DNA from: Saccharicrinis aurantiacus
GTDB taxonomy: Bacteria; Bacteroidota; Bacteroidia; Bacteroidales; Marinilabiliaceae
Length of the DNA stretch: 64,000 nucleotides
Direction: 5' to 3'
Assembly (NCBI RefSeq): GCF_001660705.2
Contig: NZ_LYBV02000009.1
Location: 1 to 64,000 of the forward strand
Shown: piece by piece, positions 18,112 to 28,580 of the stretch
Numbering within the stretch: the first letter of the stretch is position 1
Layout: every line of letters starts with the position of its first letter
Position numbers and translations under genes: made by a program
Notes under the pieces: model-generated
The model's database searches: none
The model's input: only the letters and a program-made list of their open reading frames with translations
Told to the model about the DNA's origin: nothing

Positions 18112-18262
18112 AAAACACTAAAATTTCAGCTGCGAAGATACCATTTTATGATAAAAGTCGCCTGTTTTACCCAAAAAAAACAAATTAAGTCAATGTAATG
18201 CCGTTGTTTTACTAATTTTAAACCGTCCTTATTTAAGGGTATCATTCAAAAAAATAAGTAAA

Positions 18263-20377
18263 ATGAAACAAGTGTTGCCTAAGCTAAAAAAATATTCTAA
18301 GTCGATTAATCGAGTATTATTATTTATTGCAGCCATTATTATAATATCAAACTTATTGCCGAGGGAAGGAAAATTCCGTTTTGAATTTAAAAAGAGTGAA
18401 CCTTGGAGATATGAAACTTTGATTGCTCCGTTTGATTTTAGAATATACAAAACGGATCTTGAGTTAAAGGCAGAAAGCGATAGTATTTTGAGCCATTTTA
18501 GGCCTTATTTTTCAAAGGATAGTTTGGTATATCCAACCGTAGTTGAAAATATTGCAAAGAGTATTATTGCCAACAGAAAACTACTTGAAAATAGATATCC
18601 ATTTTTAACGTACGATTCTTTTATAATGGATTCTATTAATGCAACAATTTCTACTGTGTTAAAGCCTATTTACAATAAAGGGATTGTTCAAATTCCTGAT
18701 GAATATATTAATCAGGCTTCTGATTTAGAATTTAAATTGATTGATAAAAACTTAGCAGAACTATATTCTGCCAGAGAGTTTTATTCTTCTAGAGATGCCT
18801 ATAAACGTGCCGTTGAAGAAATTGATAGACTACTTTCTTACAAAGGGTTTGAGTATGATAACATGGATGGCTTCGTATCTGACCTTAAGATTGATGAATA
18901 CATAGTTGCCAATATTCAAATAAATATTGAAAGAACAAATGAAGAGAAAGAGGATCAGTTAAAGAATATGGCTTTAACAGAGGGTATTGTTTTATCTGGT
19001 CAGAAGGTAATTGATAAAGGAGAATTGGTTGACAATGTTGCTCTGAAGAAGCTTGTATCCTATAAAAAAGAATACGAAAGTAGAATTGGAACAATGTCGG
19101 AGTATAATATAATATATGCAGGTCAGATATTGGTTACATTTGTGCTAACAATGAGTTTGTTTTTGTTCTTATTGTTCTATCGAAAGGATGTATTCAGAAA
19201 CCTTAAACATGTTACTTTTTTATTGTTGATGATTGTTACGGTAATAGCTTTAGCATATCTGTCGTTCAAAATTGAGGATATTCCAATTTGGGTTATTCCT
19301 TTTACTATTCTGCCTTTAATAGTAAGAACATTTATGGATTCTAGATTGGCATTCTTCTTCTATGTAGTTGCTATTTTGTTGGCTTCGTTTTTCAGCGACA
19401 AGAGTTTTGAATTCATATTCTTGCAAATTCCTGCTGGGATTGCTTCTATATTTACGCTGTATAAAATGGCTCGTAGATCTCAAATTGTGCGCTCGGCCTT
19501 GGCTATATTTGCTACTTATAGTATTTTCTATACTGGATTAACATTAATTCAAGAGGGTAATATTGAAAGTTTAAATTATGAAACGTATATCTATTTTGCT
19601 ATAAATGCCTTATTGATATTAATGGTGCATCCGTTAATCTATGTTTTTGAAAAGATATTTGACTTCCTTTCGGATGTTACTTTGGTAGAACTTTCAGATA
19701 CTAACCATCCTTTATTACGTCAATTGGCAGAGAATGCACCTGGGACATTCCAGCACAGTATACAGGTTGGTAATTTGGCACAAGAAGCGGCCTATAAAAT
19801 TGGTGCAAATCCTTTATTAATTAGAGCAGGAGCAATGTATCATGATATTGGGAAAAGTGTAAATCCATATTACTTTACTGAAAACCAGACTACGGGTATC
19901 AATCCCCATCAAAATATGGATTATGAAGATAGTGCTAAGATAGTAATTGATCATATTGAGGGAGGCGTAAAAATTGCTCAGAAGCATAATTTGCCAACTC
20001 AAATAATTGATTTTATAACTACTCACCAAGGTACAACGAAGACTCGTTATTTCTATAATTCTTTTATAAACGAGAACCCAGATGTTGAGCCTAATGAAAA
20101 GAACTTTACATATCCAGGTCCTACGCCTTTTACTAAAGAGACCGCTATTTTAATGATGGCCGACTCAATAGAAGCAGCATCACGAAGCTTAAAGGAATAT
20201 ACTGATGAGGCTATTGAGAATTTAGTAGAAAAGATTGTGAGTGTTCAAATGCAAGAAGGACAATTTCAGAATGCGCCAATTACCTTTAGAGAAGTAAATA
20301 AGGTAAAAGCTGTTTTTAAGGAGAAGTTGAAAAATATTTATCACGCTAGGGTTTCCTATCCTGATATTAAAAAATAG
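18263..20377 (+). CDS. PgpH-type 7TM HD-domain phosphohydrolase
   Basis: A 704-residue membrane protein of the 7TMR-HDED/PgpH family. One N-terminal helix (about 15-32) is followed by an extracytoplasmic domain to about residue 285, then seven closely packed helices to about 480, then a cytosolic HD domain with His527-Asp528 in HDIGK and further metal-site His residues. Characterised PgpH proteins hydrolyse c-di-AMP to pApA and affect osmotic and wall homeostasis; that activity is inferred here. It is monocistronic and ends at a strong terminator shared with the convergent chemoreceptor gene. Confidence 0.9.
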   Translation: MKQVLPKLKKYSKSINRVLLFIAAIIIISNLLPREGKFRFEFKKSEPWRYETLIAPFDFRIYKTDLELKAESDSILSHFRPYFSKDSLVYPTVVENIAKSIIANRKLLENRYPFLTYDSFIMDSINATISTVLKPIYNKGIVQIPDEYINQASDLEFKLIDKNLAELYSAREFYSSRDAYKRAVEEIDRLLSYKGFEYDNMDGFVSDLKIDEYIVANIQINIERTNEEKEDQLKNMALTEGIVLSGQKVIDKGELVDNVALKKLVSYKKEYESRIGTMSEYNIIYAGQILVTFVLTMSLFLFLLFYRKDVFRNLKHVTFLLLMIVTVIALAYLSFKIEDIPIWVIPFTILPLIVRTFMDSRLAFFFYVVAILLASFFSDKSFEFIFLQIPAGIASIFTLYKMARRSQIVRSALAIFATYSIFYTGLTLIQEGNIESLNYETYIYFAINALLILMVHPLIYVFEKIFDFLSDVTLVELSDTNHPLLRQLAENAPGTFQHSIQVGNLAQEAAYKIGANPLLIRAGAMYHDIGKSVNPYYFTENQTTGINPHQNMDYEDSAKIVIDHIEGGVKIAQKHNLPTQIIDFITTHQGTTKTRYFYNSFINENPDVEPNEKNFTYPGPTPFTKETAILMMADSIEAASRSLKEYTDEAIENLVEKIVSVQMQEGQFQNAPITFREVNKVKAVFKEKLKNIYHARVSYPDIKK

Positions 20378-20381
20378 GCAT

Positions 20382-20416
20382 AAAAAAAAGGATTCGAGCT
20401 ATTCGAATCCTTTTTT
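20382..20416. terminator. Bidirectional terminator
   Basis: GGATTCGA pairs perfectly with TCGAATCC, with eight A before and six T after, so it can end the HD-domain gene on the plus strand and the chemoreceptor gene on the minus strand. Confidence 0.9.
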
Positions 20417-20433
20417 ATGCAATAATATATTAG

Positions 20434-22353
20434 TTAAAAACTTTCATAACCTTCACTCTCATTTAGCCCTAAATCTATAATTGGCTCAACTTTAGTTAAG
20501 TTCTTTTTTTTAGGTTGATAAACTGGAGTGTCTTGTTTTGTAGTTGATGTTTGTGATGTATCTGTTTCTTTAACAGTTTCAGGTTCATCGCCTAGTTTAA
20601 AAACAGAGATTGATCCTTTCAGCATGCCCGAGAGAGCTTCTAACTCTTTTGCAGCAGTGCTAATTTCTTCACTATTTGCGGCATTGCGTTGAGTGATTTG
20701 ATTGAGCTGCTGAATAGCATTATTGATTTGTTCAATTCCTGTAACCTGCTCAAGAGATGCAGATGTAATTTCCTGAACTAAATTTGCAGTTTTCTCAATT
20801 TCAGGTGTAATATGTACTAGTTTCTCTCTTGCCTCAGAAGACGAAGTTATTGTTTTTTGTGATACCTCATTTATTTCGTTTGCAGCACCTTGACTTCTTT
20901 CGGCAAGTTTACGTACCTCGGCAGCAACCACAGCAAATCCTCTTCCTTCTTGTCCAGCTCTAGCTGCTTCAACAGCAGCATTAAGTGCTAATATATTTGT
21001 TTGAAATGCTATATCACCAATTATAGAAATTTTATCAGTAATGTTGGTTAGGTATTCATTTGCCTTTAAAGAGCTTTCGTTACTAATTTGAATACCAACA
21101 GCAGCATCTTTTGCAATTTTCTCGGTTTGTTTTGCGTTATCTGTATTTTGTTGAATATTAGCATGCATTTCCTCCATTGACGAAGAAACCTCTTCAGCTG
21201 ATGATGCCTGCTCTGTAGCACCTTCACTTAATTCAAGTGATTCACGCGTAAGCTTTTCACTAGCTTTAACCATCTTATCAGCTCCAACTCTAATTTCATC
21301 AATTACGGTTTTAATATTCGCAACCATTGAATCTAAGGCAGCAGATAAACGTCCCACTTCATCTTTACGGTTAGAAGCAAATGTTATATTGAGATCTCCA
21401 GCAGCAACTTTCTCTGCTAAGGTAATTCCCTCCATAATTGGTTTACTAATTGAGTTTGCCAAAATAAATGTCAAAATAATTCCAAAAATCATAATGACAA
21501 ATAGAGCTATTATGAGGATGTTTTTTTCCTGGGTTACCACATTTGCGCTATTGGTCCCCATTTCTAACAGATAATCCAAACCAATATCAGATGCCTTTTT
21601 AACTTCCCACATTAACTCTTTTCCAGCTTCAAATCTTTTTAATTCGGCTAAACGTGCGTTGTTATAAAGTTTTACGAAAGAAGTCGTTTGGTCAATAAAA
21701 CTATTAGCATCTGTTTTAATAGGGGATTGTGGAAGTTTAGGTTGCAGCTCTTCTAATGTATTGGCTATTTTTTTTATTTCAACTCCATTCTTATGGCTTA
21801 CAGATTGCACTAGATTTGCATATGCTTTATTTAGTTGCGCAATTGTTCTCTGAGTATTGTATGATCCTGTATTTGACTCAGCTAATTGGTTTAAATCTTT
21901 AAATGCTTTTTTTAAATGAACTTGAGCTGTTGTACTTTGCTCTTCTTTATTTAGATAGTCATTTCTGATGTTATCAAAATTCTCGAATAGATCACCAACA
22001 GCATGAAGGTCTATGCCTTTTTTATTTCCTTTTATTTGTGTCGAATCAGAAAGTGTAATGAGATTATTTAGTGCTTGTTGAAAACTGTTAATATCCCAAG
22101 ATGCCATTTCTCTATAATATGTATTTCCCGAGTAATCTTGAGCTAATTGATAACCATTAGAACTTTCCCAAAAATGATCCATTCTGGAAGACTCATTAAC
22201 CGATGGTATATAGGTATCAGATAAAGAAGTAATTTCTCTATCAACCTTGAGTAGGTTGATTAGTAAAACGAGGCATGTTATGGTTGAAAGTAAAACCACT
22301 AGGCCAAACCCAATGCCTATTTTCTTCTTTATTTTAAGATCTCTCCAAGTCAT
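20434..22353 (-). CDS. Methyl-accepting chemotaxis protein
   Basis: A 639-residue chemoreceptor. A first transmembrane helix (about 11-31), a periplasmic four-helix-bundle-like sensor domain (32-275), a second helix (276-298), a HAMP domain, and a long cytoplasmic coiled coil are present in order. The hairpin tip reads [18 protein letters not shown], the contact site for CheA and CheW. The protein ends in GYESF after a flexible linker, which fits the CheR/CheB-docking pentapeptide pattern (aromatic-x-x-aromatic). It is divergent from a periplasmic sugar-binding lipoprotein, a possible indirect ligand carrier. No other che genes are in the window. Confidence 0.93.
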   Translation of the reverse strand: MTWRDLKIKKKIGIGFGLVVLLSTITCLVLLINLLKVDREITSLSDTYIPSVNESSRMDHFWESSNGYQLAQDYSGNTYYREMASWDINSFQQALNNLITLSDSTQIKGNKKGIDLHAVGDLFENFDNIRNDYLNKEEQSTTAQVHLKKAFKDLNQLAESNTGSYNTQRTIAQLNKAYANLVQSVSHKNGVEIKKIANTLEELQPKLPQSPIKTDANSFIDQTTSFVKLYNNARLAELKRFEAGKELMWEVKKASDIGLDYLLEMGTNSANVVTQEKNILIIALFVIMIFGIILTFILANSISKPIMEGITLAEKVAAGDLNITFASNRKDEVGRLSAALDSMVANIKTVIDEIRVGADKMVKASEKLTRESLELSEGATEQASSAEEVSSSMEEMHANIQQNTDNAKQTEKIAKDAAVGIQISNESSLKANEYLTNITDKISIIGDIAFQTNILALNAAVEAARAGQEGRGFAVVAAEVRKLAERSQGAANEINEVSQKTITSSSEAREKLVHITPEIEKTANLVQEITSASLEQVTGIEQINNAIQQLNQITQRNAANSEEISTAAKELEALSGMLKGSISVFKLGDEPETVKETDTSQTSTTKQDTPVYQPKKKNLTKVEPIIDLGLNESEGYESF

Positions 22354-22627
22354 AAAATATAGATTTTAAATAAGTTAGTAATGTCTAAATGTTTAGTAAC
22401 GAATACTTATTACTTATTCACTTAGTTTAAATATAAGTATGTGTGACGTGTAAAAGTAATGAATTTTATTAGATTTGTAAGGAATACATAATCTTTAGTT
22501 ATCAGTTTTAATCACACACTAATTCTGTATCTTCTTAAAGTATTATGTAGTATGGGAGAATAAAGTGTTGTTGTGGATTTTATCCATAACGTTAATAAAT
22601 ATATGGGTACTTAAAAACATTATTTCT

Positions 22628-23644
22628 ATGAATACAAATTTGAAAAAAGCTTTCAAGGGACTTCTTTGTTTTATATTTGCCATCTTGATATTTGGATGCA
22701 GTAAAACAAAACAAAACACAATTGGTTTTTTGCACCCTACTAAAGATATTATCAGGTTTACTATTGAGAGTAAGGCATTCAAGGATTATTGTAAACCTCA
22801 AGGTTACGATGTTATCATTAAAGGGGCTCAGAATGATGAAGCATTACAGATTGAACAGGCTAGAGAATTGATAGCGCAGGATGTTGATTTATTAGTAATT
22901 ATTGCGGTAAATATTAATACTGCAGCCGCAATAGTACGCGAGGCTCATGAAAATAACATCCCGGTAATGGCTTATAATAGATTAATCGAAAATTGTGAAG
23001 TAGATTTCTTTATGGGTAGCAATGGTGATCAAATTGGGAAAATAATGGTGGATGCTCTTGTGGAGAAAAGTGGTGGAGGTAACTTCGTAATCCTAGGGGG
23101 CGATAAGTTCGATAAAAATGGATTAGATCTACAAAAGTCAGCAGAGAAATATTTACAACCTTACATTGATCAAGAAAAGGTAAATATTGTATACAAGACT
23201 TATATTGAGCAATGGATGCCATCAATTGCGAAGTATGAATTTGAAAAGATCATTTCGTTATATGGCACCGATATTGATGCAGTTCTTGCAGGATCAGATG
23301 GTATGGCAGAAGCTGTTATTAGCGTATTAAAAGAACATGATTTGCAAGGGAAAGTGGCTATAAGTGGTCAAGATGCTGAAATAAGAGCCTGTAAAGCTAT
23401 CCTAGCGGGTAATCAAACCGTTACGGTTTATCATCCGCTAAAAGAGATAGCCCATAAAGGTGCTGAAATTGCAATTGATATGATAAATAATAAGAACCTA
23501 AAAAAGTATATAAACAGTAGTGAGTTTAATGGACTAATTGATGTGCCTACTCATAGAGTTAACTCTATTGGTGTGAATAAAGATAACTTGCAAGAGGTTT
23601 TAGTTGACTCAAAGTTTTACACAATAGATCAAGTTTATAATTAA
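22628..23644 (+). CDS. Xylose/ribose-type periplasmic binding lipoprotein
   Basis: A 338-residue protein from the ATG at 22628, which puts a signal peptide ending in the lipobox IFGC at the front; the frame extends upstream to a TTG but that stretch is not needed. The mature part has the two-lobed type I periplasmic binding fold: VDLLVIIAVN, NIPVMAYNRLI, FFMGSNGDQIG, NFVILGGD and VAISGQDAE are typical of XylF/RbsB-like sugar-binding proteins. No permease or ATPase lies nearby, so transport is not its obvious role. The divergent chemoreceptor suggests a sensory job; this is inference. Confidence 0.82.
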   Translation: MNTNLKKAFKGLLCFIFAILIFGCSKTKQNTIGFLHPTKDIIRFTIESKAFKDYCKPQGYDVIIKGAQNDEALQIEQARELIAQDVDLLVIIAVNINTAAAIVREAHENNIPVMAYNRLIENCEVDFFMGSNGDQIGKIMVDALVEKSGGGNFVILGGDKFDKNGLDLQKSAEKYLQPYIDQEKVNIVYKTYIEQWMPSIAKYEFEKIISLYGTDIDAVLAGSDGMAEAVISVLKEHDLQGKVAISGQDAEIRACKAILAGNQTVTVYHPLKEIAHKGAEIAIDMINNKNLKKYINSSEFNGLIDVPTHRVNSIGVNKDNLQEVLVDSKFYTIDQVYN

Positions 23645-23670
23645 TTACACTATATAAAAAATATAAAAGA

Positions 23671-23698
23671 AAGCGCTATGGGAATAGTGCTTTTTTTT
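23671..23698 (+). terminator. Terminator of binding-lipoprotein gene
   Basis: AAGCGCTAT pairs with ATAGTGCTT (one GU pair) around a 4-nt loop, followed by eight T. Confidence 0.8.
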
Positions 23699-23708
23699 GT
23701 ACTTGATT

Positions 23709-24530
23709 TTAAGGTCTTCTAAACCCAACCTCTTTGCTATCCTTTATCATAATTATTTTGACTAATTGAGAATCAGAATTATAGATGTAGCGCTCACCAT
23801 CTATTAGCTCACCAATTTTATAGGTTCCTTTTTCTTCTATATCTCCATTTAACTTATAGATTATATGAAAACCACTTCCGTTAAACTTTTTGTTGTCATT
23901 ATTATGCTTTTGATTGTTTTTGTTAATAGCAACAGGAGGTGAGACATGTTTAATCTCTACTATTTCATTAACTTTCCCATCCACATATTCTTTGGTGGAT
24001 ATTAAGATACCTTGTTCGTTATATGAATTCATGGAGCCAATAGTTTTGCCATCATTCCAAGTTCCAGAATATTTAGGCTTTCCATTCTCATGATAGTATT
24101 TTTGTTTACCGCTTCGTTTACCCTCTTTATTGTAGTGCCAATCGTAAGCAATATTTCCATTTTTATGGTAGTATTTGTAATTGCCTTCCCAATGGTTGAT
24201 ATGCCAATTTCCAGTTTCAGATAAGGTTCCATCTTCGTAGTAAAAATTAGCTTTACCTATTGCGCTACCATTTATATAGGTAATTTCATCCTTTTTATTT
24301 CCATTCGAATAATAGCTTGTCCATATTCCATTTTTTCTACCATTAGAATAAGAACCCTTTTGTTTTAATTGGTTTGTCTTATAGTTAATAAGCCAAAAAC
24401 CTTCTTTTTTACCTTCAGAGTTTAGTTGATTAATAGTATCATTTATAAAATAAAGATTCTCATTAAGGTTTGCTTTTAATGAGAATGAGGACAGGATATA
24501 TATAAATACTATAAATATAAAATGGTTCAT
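23709..24530 (-). CDS. Exported MORN-like repeat protein (YwqK family type)
   Basis: A 273-residue protein with a signal peptide (about residues 1-20) and a central series of about eight imperfect 20-23-residue repeats of the form G-x-W-x-x-Y-x-x-NG-x-x-x. These are MORN-like repeats of the kind annotated as the YwqK antitoxin family, common in Bacteroidota as secreted or lipid-anchored proteins. Despite the family label no toxin gene is adjacent, and the export signal argues against a cytosolic antitoxin. Role unknown. It is convergent with the binding-lipoprotein gene. Confidence 0.75.
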   Translation of the reverse strand: MNHFIFIVFIYILSSFSLKANLNENLYFINDTINQLNSEGKKEGFWLINYKTNQLKQKGSYSNGRKNGIWTSYYSNGNKKDEITYINGSAIGKANFYYEDGTLSETGNWHINHWEGNYKYYHKNGNIAYDWHYNKEGKRSGKQKYYHENGKPKYSGTWNDGKTIGSMNSYNEQGILISTKEYVDGKVNEIVEIKHVSPPVAINKNNQKHNNDNKKFNGSGFHIIYKLNGDIEEKGTYKIGELIDGERYIYNSDSQLVKIIMIKDSKEVGFRRP

Positions 24531-24837
24531 ATGACTAAGATACGGAGTTAAGGTGATTTGTGTTATCTCATTGCCTAAAAATAATAAAATGTAATTTAAA
24601 GCAATAAACTATATCTGATAAAAAAAACTGAGTACATTTGTTTTACCTTAGAAATAGGATAATGTTTCTATTCTGAGCTAAAAATATTACACCAATAATT
24701 AGGATACTAAACTAGATACAGTTTAAAGAAAGTGTTTTATGGAATTGACTTTATGTCAATAATCTGTAAATGATACAAACTACTCACTTCAAAAAGAAGC
24801 TCCTATATTATAAATTGATTACTATCATCACTACGAT
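24531..24837. other. Divergent intergenic region before rnr
   Basis: 307 bp, AT-rich, no gene seen. It contains a TACATTTG box at 24633-24640. If that is the rnr promoter the leader is about 190 nt long; I see no strong secondary structure in it. Confidence 0.5.
24633..24640 (+). promoter_or_regulatory. Candidate -7 box for rnr
   Basis: TACATTTG matches TAnnTTTG. The -33 element is not clear, and the distance to the start codon is long, so confidence is limited. Confidence 0.3.
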
Positions 24838-27003
24838 ATGACAGGAAAAAAGAAACCGAAAAAAAAGAGAAATACCCTTAAAAAAGGACAGATTGTTAAC
24901 CTTATTCAAGGAGTATTTAATAATAACCCTAAACGCAGTTACAATTACAAACAAATATCGACTTTCCTCGATTTAAAGAAGCCTGTAATGAAGCAGGCAG
25001 TGGTGCAAATTCTTTATGAAATGCTAGATAGCGGATTTTTAACAGAAACTGCCAAAGGAAAGTTTAAATTATTGTCTCGAAATAAATATATAATAGGTAC
25101 CGTTGATGCAACTAAAAGTGGAGCCGCATACATTGTACCTGAAGATGGTGATGGAGATGACGTATTTGTAAGCCAACAAAACCTTAAATCAGCGCTTAAT
25201 GGCGATATAGTTAAGGTGCAATGTTTTGCTAAAAAGCGAGGTAAATCGCAAGAAGGTGAAGTGCTTGAAATAATCGAGCGTAAACGAGATTCCTTTGTTG
25301 GAAGAATTGAAATGTCCGATAATTTTGCATTTCTGGTTACCGATAATAGAGTAATGTTTAAGGATTTGTTTATTCCTCTAACTAAGTTAAACGGAGCAAC
25401 AAATGGTCAGTTGGCCATTGGTAGAATTACTGATTGGAAAGATCATAATAAAAATCCATTTGGAGAAATAATTGAAGTTTTAGGTGACGCAGGGGAAAAC
25501 AATGCAGAAATGCACGCCATCTTGGCTGAGTTTGATTTACCTTATCATTATCCAGAAAAAGTTGTTGCCGCAGCTGAAGAAATTCCTGAAGAAATTCCTG
25601 AAGAAGAAATAAAGAAGCGACGAGATTTCAGAGGAATAACCACTTTTACAATTGACCCAAAAGATGCCAAGGATTTTGATGATGCATTATCACTTCAAAA
25701 ATTAGAAAATGGTAATTGGGAAGTAGGTGTACACATTGCTGATGTTACGCATTATGTAACTCCAAAATCAATTATTGATAAAGAAGGTTACGATAGAGCA
25801 ACTTCGGTATATCTTGTAGATAGAGTTGTACCAATGCTACCCGAGAGGTTAAGTAATGGGATATGTTCTCTTCGTCCAAACGAGGATAAACTTTGTTTTT
25901 CGGTGGTTTTCGAATTAGATGAATCTGCTAACTTACAGGATTATTGGATAGGACGTACTATAATTCATAGTGATAGACGTTTTACTTACGAAGAAGCACA
26001 AACAACTATAGAAACAGGAGAGGGAGATTACAATTCTGATATTCTGCAGTTAGATGGATTAGCTAAGAAATTAAGGAAGAAACGTTTTCAAAGTGGAGCT
26101 ATTTCGTTTGAACGAACTGAGGTGAAATTTGAGATTGATGAAACAGGTAAGCCTTTAAGTGTTTTCTTTAAAGAAAGTAAAGATGCGAATAAACTAATTG
26201 AAGAGTTTATGCTTTTGGCAAATAAAAAGGTTGCAGAGTTTATCGGTAAAAAAGAAATATCAAACGGAAAAGGGGACAAAGCTAAAACATTTGTTTATAG
26301 GGTTCATAATAATCCAGATCCTGAAAAGTTTGAAAATTTTGCTCGCTTTGCACGTAAATTTGGTTACGATATTAACGGAGAAGATCCAGATAAAATAAGT
26401 GGCACAATTAATCGCCTTTTAAAAGATGTAGAGGGTAAAAAGGAGCAAAATATTATTGAAGTTTTAGCCATCAGAACCATGGCCAAGGCTGTATATTCTA
26501 CAAAAAATGTTGGGCATTACGGCTTGGCTTTTAAACATTATTCTCATTTTACATCGCCAATTCGTCGTTATCCTGATATGATGGTACATCGTTTATTAGA
26601 GCACTATTTGGATGGAGGTAGATCAATAAATCAAGAAAAAATAGAAGAGCAATGTAAGCATTGTTCAAAAATGGAGCTTACCGCTTCAGAGGCTGAGCGT
26701 TCATCTATAAAACTGAAACAAGTTGAGTTCTTAAAAGATAGAGTAGGAGAGCAATTTCACGGGGTTATTTCAGGAGTTACTGAATGGGGTTTTTACGTTG
26801 AGCTCGATGATAATAAATGTGAAGGCATGGTATCAATGAGGAGCTTAGATGATGACTATTATAGCTTTGATGAGGAAAACTATTGTATTATAGGAAGACG
26901 TAAGAATAAGAAATTCCAATTAGGAGATCCTGTCAGAATACAAGTTGCCAATGCTAATTTGGTTAAAAAACAGCTCGATTTTGAATTAATAGCAGTTTTA
27001 TAG
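24838..27003 (+). CDS. rnr: Ribonuclease R
   Basis: A 721-residue 3'-5' exoribonuclease of the RNB family that degrades structured RNA. A very basic N-terminus (residues 1-17) precedes a winged-helix-like segment, two cold-shock domains (about 80-215), the RNB catalytic domain with the four metal-binding Asp residues Asp273, Asp279, Asp281 and Asp282, and a C-terminal S1 domain (about 635-718). It lacks the long Lys-rich tail of E. coli RNase R. It is followed after 82 bp by metA on the same strand, with no terminator seen between them. Confidence 0.95.
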   Translation: MTGKKKPKKKRNTLKKGQIVNLIQGVFNNNPKRSYNYKQISTFLDLKKPVMKQAVVQILYEMLDSGFLTETAKGKFKLLSRNKYIIGTVDATKSGAAYIVPEDGDGDDVFVSQQNLKSALNGDIVKVQCFAKKRGKSQEGEVLEIIERKRDSFVGRIEMSDNFAFLVTDNRVMFKDLFIPLTKLNGATNGQLAIGRITDWKDHNKNPFGEIIEVLGDAGENNAEMHAILAEFDLPYHYPEKVVAAAEEIPEEIPEEEIKKRRDFRGITTFTIDPKDAKDFDDALSLQKLENGNWEVGVHIADVTHYVTPKSIIDKEGYDRATSVYLVDRVVPMLPERLSNGICSLRPNEDKLCFSVVFELDESANLQDYWIGRTIIHSDRRFTYEEAQTTIETGEGDYNSDILQLDGLAKKLRKKRFQSGAISFERTEVKFEIDETGKPLSVFFKESKDANKLIEEFMLLANKKVAEFIGKKEISNGKGDKAKTFVYRVHNNPDPEKFENFARFARKFGYDINGEDPDKISGTINRLLKDVEGKKEQNIIEVLAIRTMAKAVYSTKNVGHYGLAFKHYSHFTSPIRRYPDMMVHRLLEHYLDGGRSINQEKIEEQCKHCSKMELTASEAERSSIKLKQVEFLKDRVGEQFHGVISGVTEWGFYVELDDNKCEGMVSMRSLDDDYYSFDEENYCIIGRRKNKKFQLGDPVRIQVANANLVKKQLDFELIAVL

Positions 27004-27085
27004 GCTTAATATTGTTACAAATATCATTGTAATTATTTTGTTTAGAATGTATTTTGCATTTTTGTGAGTCATAAAGGAAAGAAAC

Positions 27086-28003
27086 ATGCCAATAAAGATA
27101 CCAGATAAATTACCAGCAAAGAATATACTTGAAAGCGAAAATGTCTTTGTTATGGATGAGAGTAGAGCTATCCAGCAAGATATTAGGCCACTTAAAATAG
27201 TTATATTTAATTTGATGCCTCTCAAGATTACTACTGAAGCTCAAATTATGCGAGTATTGTCTAATACGCCACTACAAGTTGAAGTGGACTTATTAATGAC
27301 TCGTACACATGCGCCTAAAACCACACCACGTGAACACTTAGCTAACTTTTACAAAACCTTTGAAGAGGTAAAGCAAAGTAAGTATGATGGTATGATAATT
27401 ACTGGCGCTCCCGTTGAGCATCTAGAGTTTGATGAGGTAACTTATTGGGACGAACTTAAAGAGATTATGGAGTGGGGACGTAGAAACGTTACCAGCACAC
27501 TGCATATTTGTTGGGGCGCGCAGGCCGGTCTTTACTACCATTATGGTATTCCTAAATACCATTTAGGGCATAAATTATTCGGGGTTTTTAATCATGATGT
27601 AGAAGATAAAAAGGAACCTTTATTAAGAGGTTTTGATGATATGTTTTTTGCTCCCCATTCTCGTTTTACAGGAGTACGAAAAAAAGATATAGATAAGATT
27701 CCTGGATTGAAAATATTGGCTCAATCAGAAGATGCTGGAGTACATATTGTAATTTCACCTGATAAACGATTAATATTTGTTACTGGCCATGCCGAGTATG
27801 ATCCGTATACCTTACGTGATGAATATTTCCGTGATCTAGAGAAGGGTGATGATATTGCCATACCAGAGAACTATTTTATAGATGATGATGCATCTAATGA
27901 TATAATTGTAAAGTGGAGAAGTCATGCTAGTTTGTTATTTACAAACTGGTTGAATTATTACGTTTATCAAGAAACACCATATAATAACGAAGAGATTCAT
28001 TAA
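27086..28003 (+). CDS. metA: Homoserine O-acetyltransferase (MetA family)
   Basis: A 305-residue enzyme of methionine synthesis that acylates homoserine. The catalytic triad is visible: Cys142 in HICWGAQ, His235 and Glu237 in TGHAEYD. Position 111 is Glu (in GAPVEHLEF). In characterised MetA enzymes Glu111 selects acetyl-CoA and Gly111 succinyl-CoA, so this protein should be an acetyltransferase despite the frequent succinyltransferase annotation. The numbering matches the reference enzymes without gaps. No methionine riboswitch is seen in the short upstream gap. Confidence 0.93.
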   Translation: MPIKIPDKLPAKNILESENVFVMDESRAIQQDIRPLKIVIFNLMPLKITTEAQIMRVLSNTPLQVEVDLLMTRTHAPKTTPREHLANFYKTFEEVKQSKYDGMIITGAPVEHLEFDEVTYWDELKEIMEWGRRNVTSTLHICWGAQAGLYYHYGIPKYHLGHKLFGVFNHDVEDKKEPLLRGFDDMFFAPHSRFTGVRKKDIDKIPGLKILAQSEDAGVHIVISPDKRLIFVTGHAEYDPYTLRDEYFRDLEKGDDIAIPENYFIDDDASNDIIVKWRSHASLLFTNWLNYYVYQETPYNNEEIH

Positions 28004-28077
28004 TATGATATTTCTCCATAAATATTATCTGATAAAGATATATTTTTGAATTGTATTTAAAACTTAAAAAGATAACA

Positions 28078-28455
28078 ATGAATATTCCTGAAAATCTTAA
28101 GTATACAAAAGATCACGAGTGGGTGAGAGTAGAAGGCGACATTGCCTATGTAGGTGTTACTGATTTCGCTCAGGGCGAATTGGGTGATATTGTTTTTGTT
28201 GAAATTGAAACAGAAGGTGAAACGCTAGATAAAGAAGAGGTATTTGGAACAATTGAAGCAGTAAAGACGGTTTCAGATTTGTACATGCCTGTAGCAGGAA
28301 CAATTGAAGAGTTTAACGCCGAATTAGAGTCTAATCCTGAGCTTGTGAATAAAGATCCTTACGAAGGTGGTTGGATGGTTAAATTAAAAGCTACAGATGC
28401 TGCTGAATATGATACACTATTAACTGCTGATCAGTATAAAGAATTGGTTAGTTAA
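28078..28455 (+). CDS. gcvH: Glycine cleavage system H protein
   Basis: A 125-residue lipoyl carrier that shuttles the aminomethyl group between the P, T and L proteins. The lipoylation site is Lys63 in [11 protein letters not shown], and the N-terminal KYTKDHEWV and the C-terminal PYEGGWMVK motifs are standard. I choose the ATG at 28078, where the conserved N-terminus begins; the frame opens nine codons earlier. The partner genes gcvT and gcvP are not in the window. It is followed by its own terminator. Confidence 0.95.
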   Translation: MNIPENLKYTKDHEWVRVEGDIAYVGVTDFAQGELGDIVFVEIETEGETLDKEEVFGTIEAVKTVSDLYMPVAGTIEEFNAELESNPELVNKDPYEGGWMVKLKATDAAEYDTLLTADQYKELVS

Positions 28456-28476
28456 TTATAATAGTAGAAGATATGT

Positions 28477-28507
28477 AAGCCTGATATAATTTTATATCGG
28501 GCTTTTT
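28477..28507 (+). terminator. Terminator of gcvH
   Basis: AAGCCTGATATA pairs with TATATCGGGCTT (one GU pair) around a 4-nt loop, followed by a short T run. Confidence 0.85.
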
Positions 28508-28524
28508 TATGTCTAAAATTTAGT

Positions 28525-28556
28525 AAAAAAAAGGCTGCTTGATTTTTCAAGCAGCC
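28525..28556 (-). terminator. Terminator of infB operon
   Basis: On the minus strand GGCTGCTTGA pairs perfectly with TCAAGCAGCC around a 4-nt loop and is followed by eight T, 25 bp after the infB stop codon. Confidence 0.92.
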
Positions 28557-28580
28557 TGTATATTATTAATGTAATATTAG

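Noticed and set aside
22565-22627. Upstream extension of the sugar-binding lipoprotein from a TTG
   Set aside because: It would add a second hydrophobic segment before a complete signal peptide and lipobox; the ATG at 22628 is better.
28004-28077. Glycine riboswitch before gcvH
   Set aside because: The gap is only 74 bp and shows no riboswitch core.
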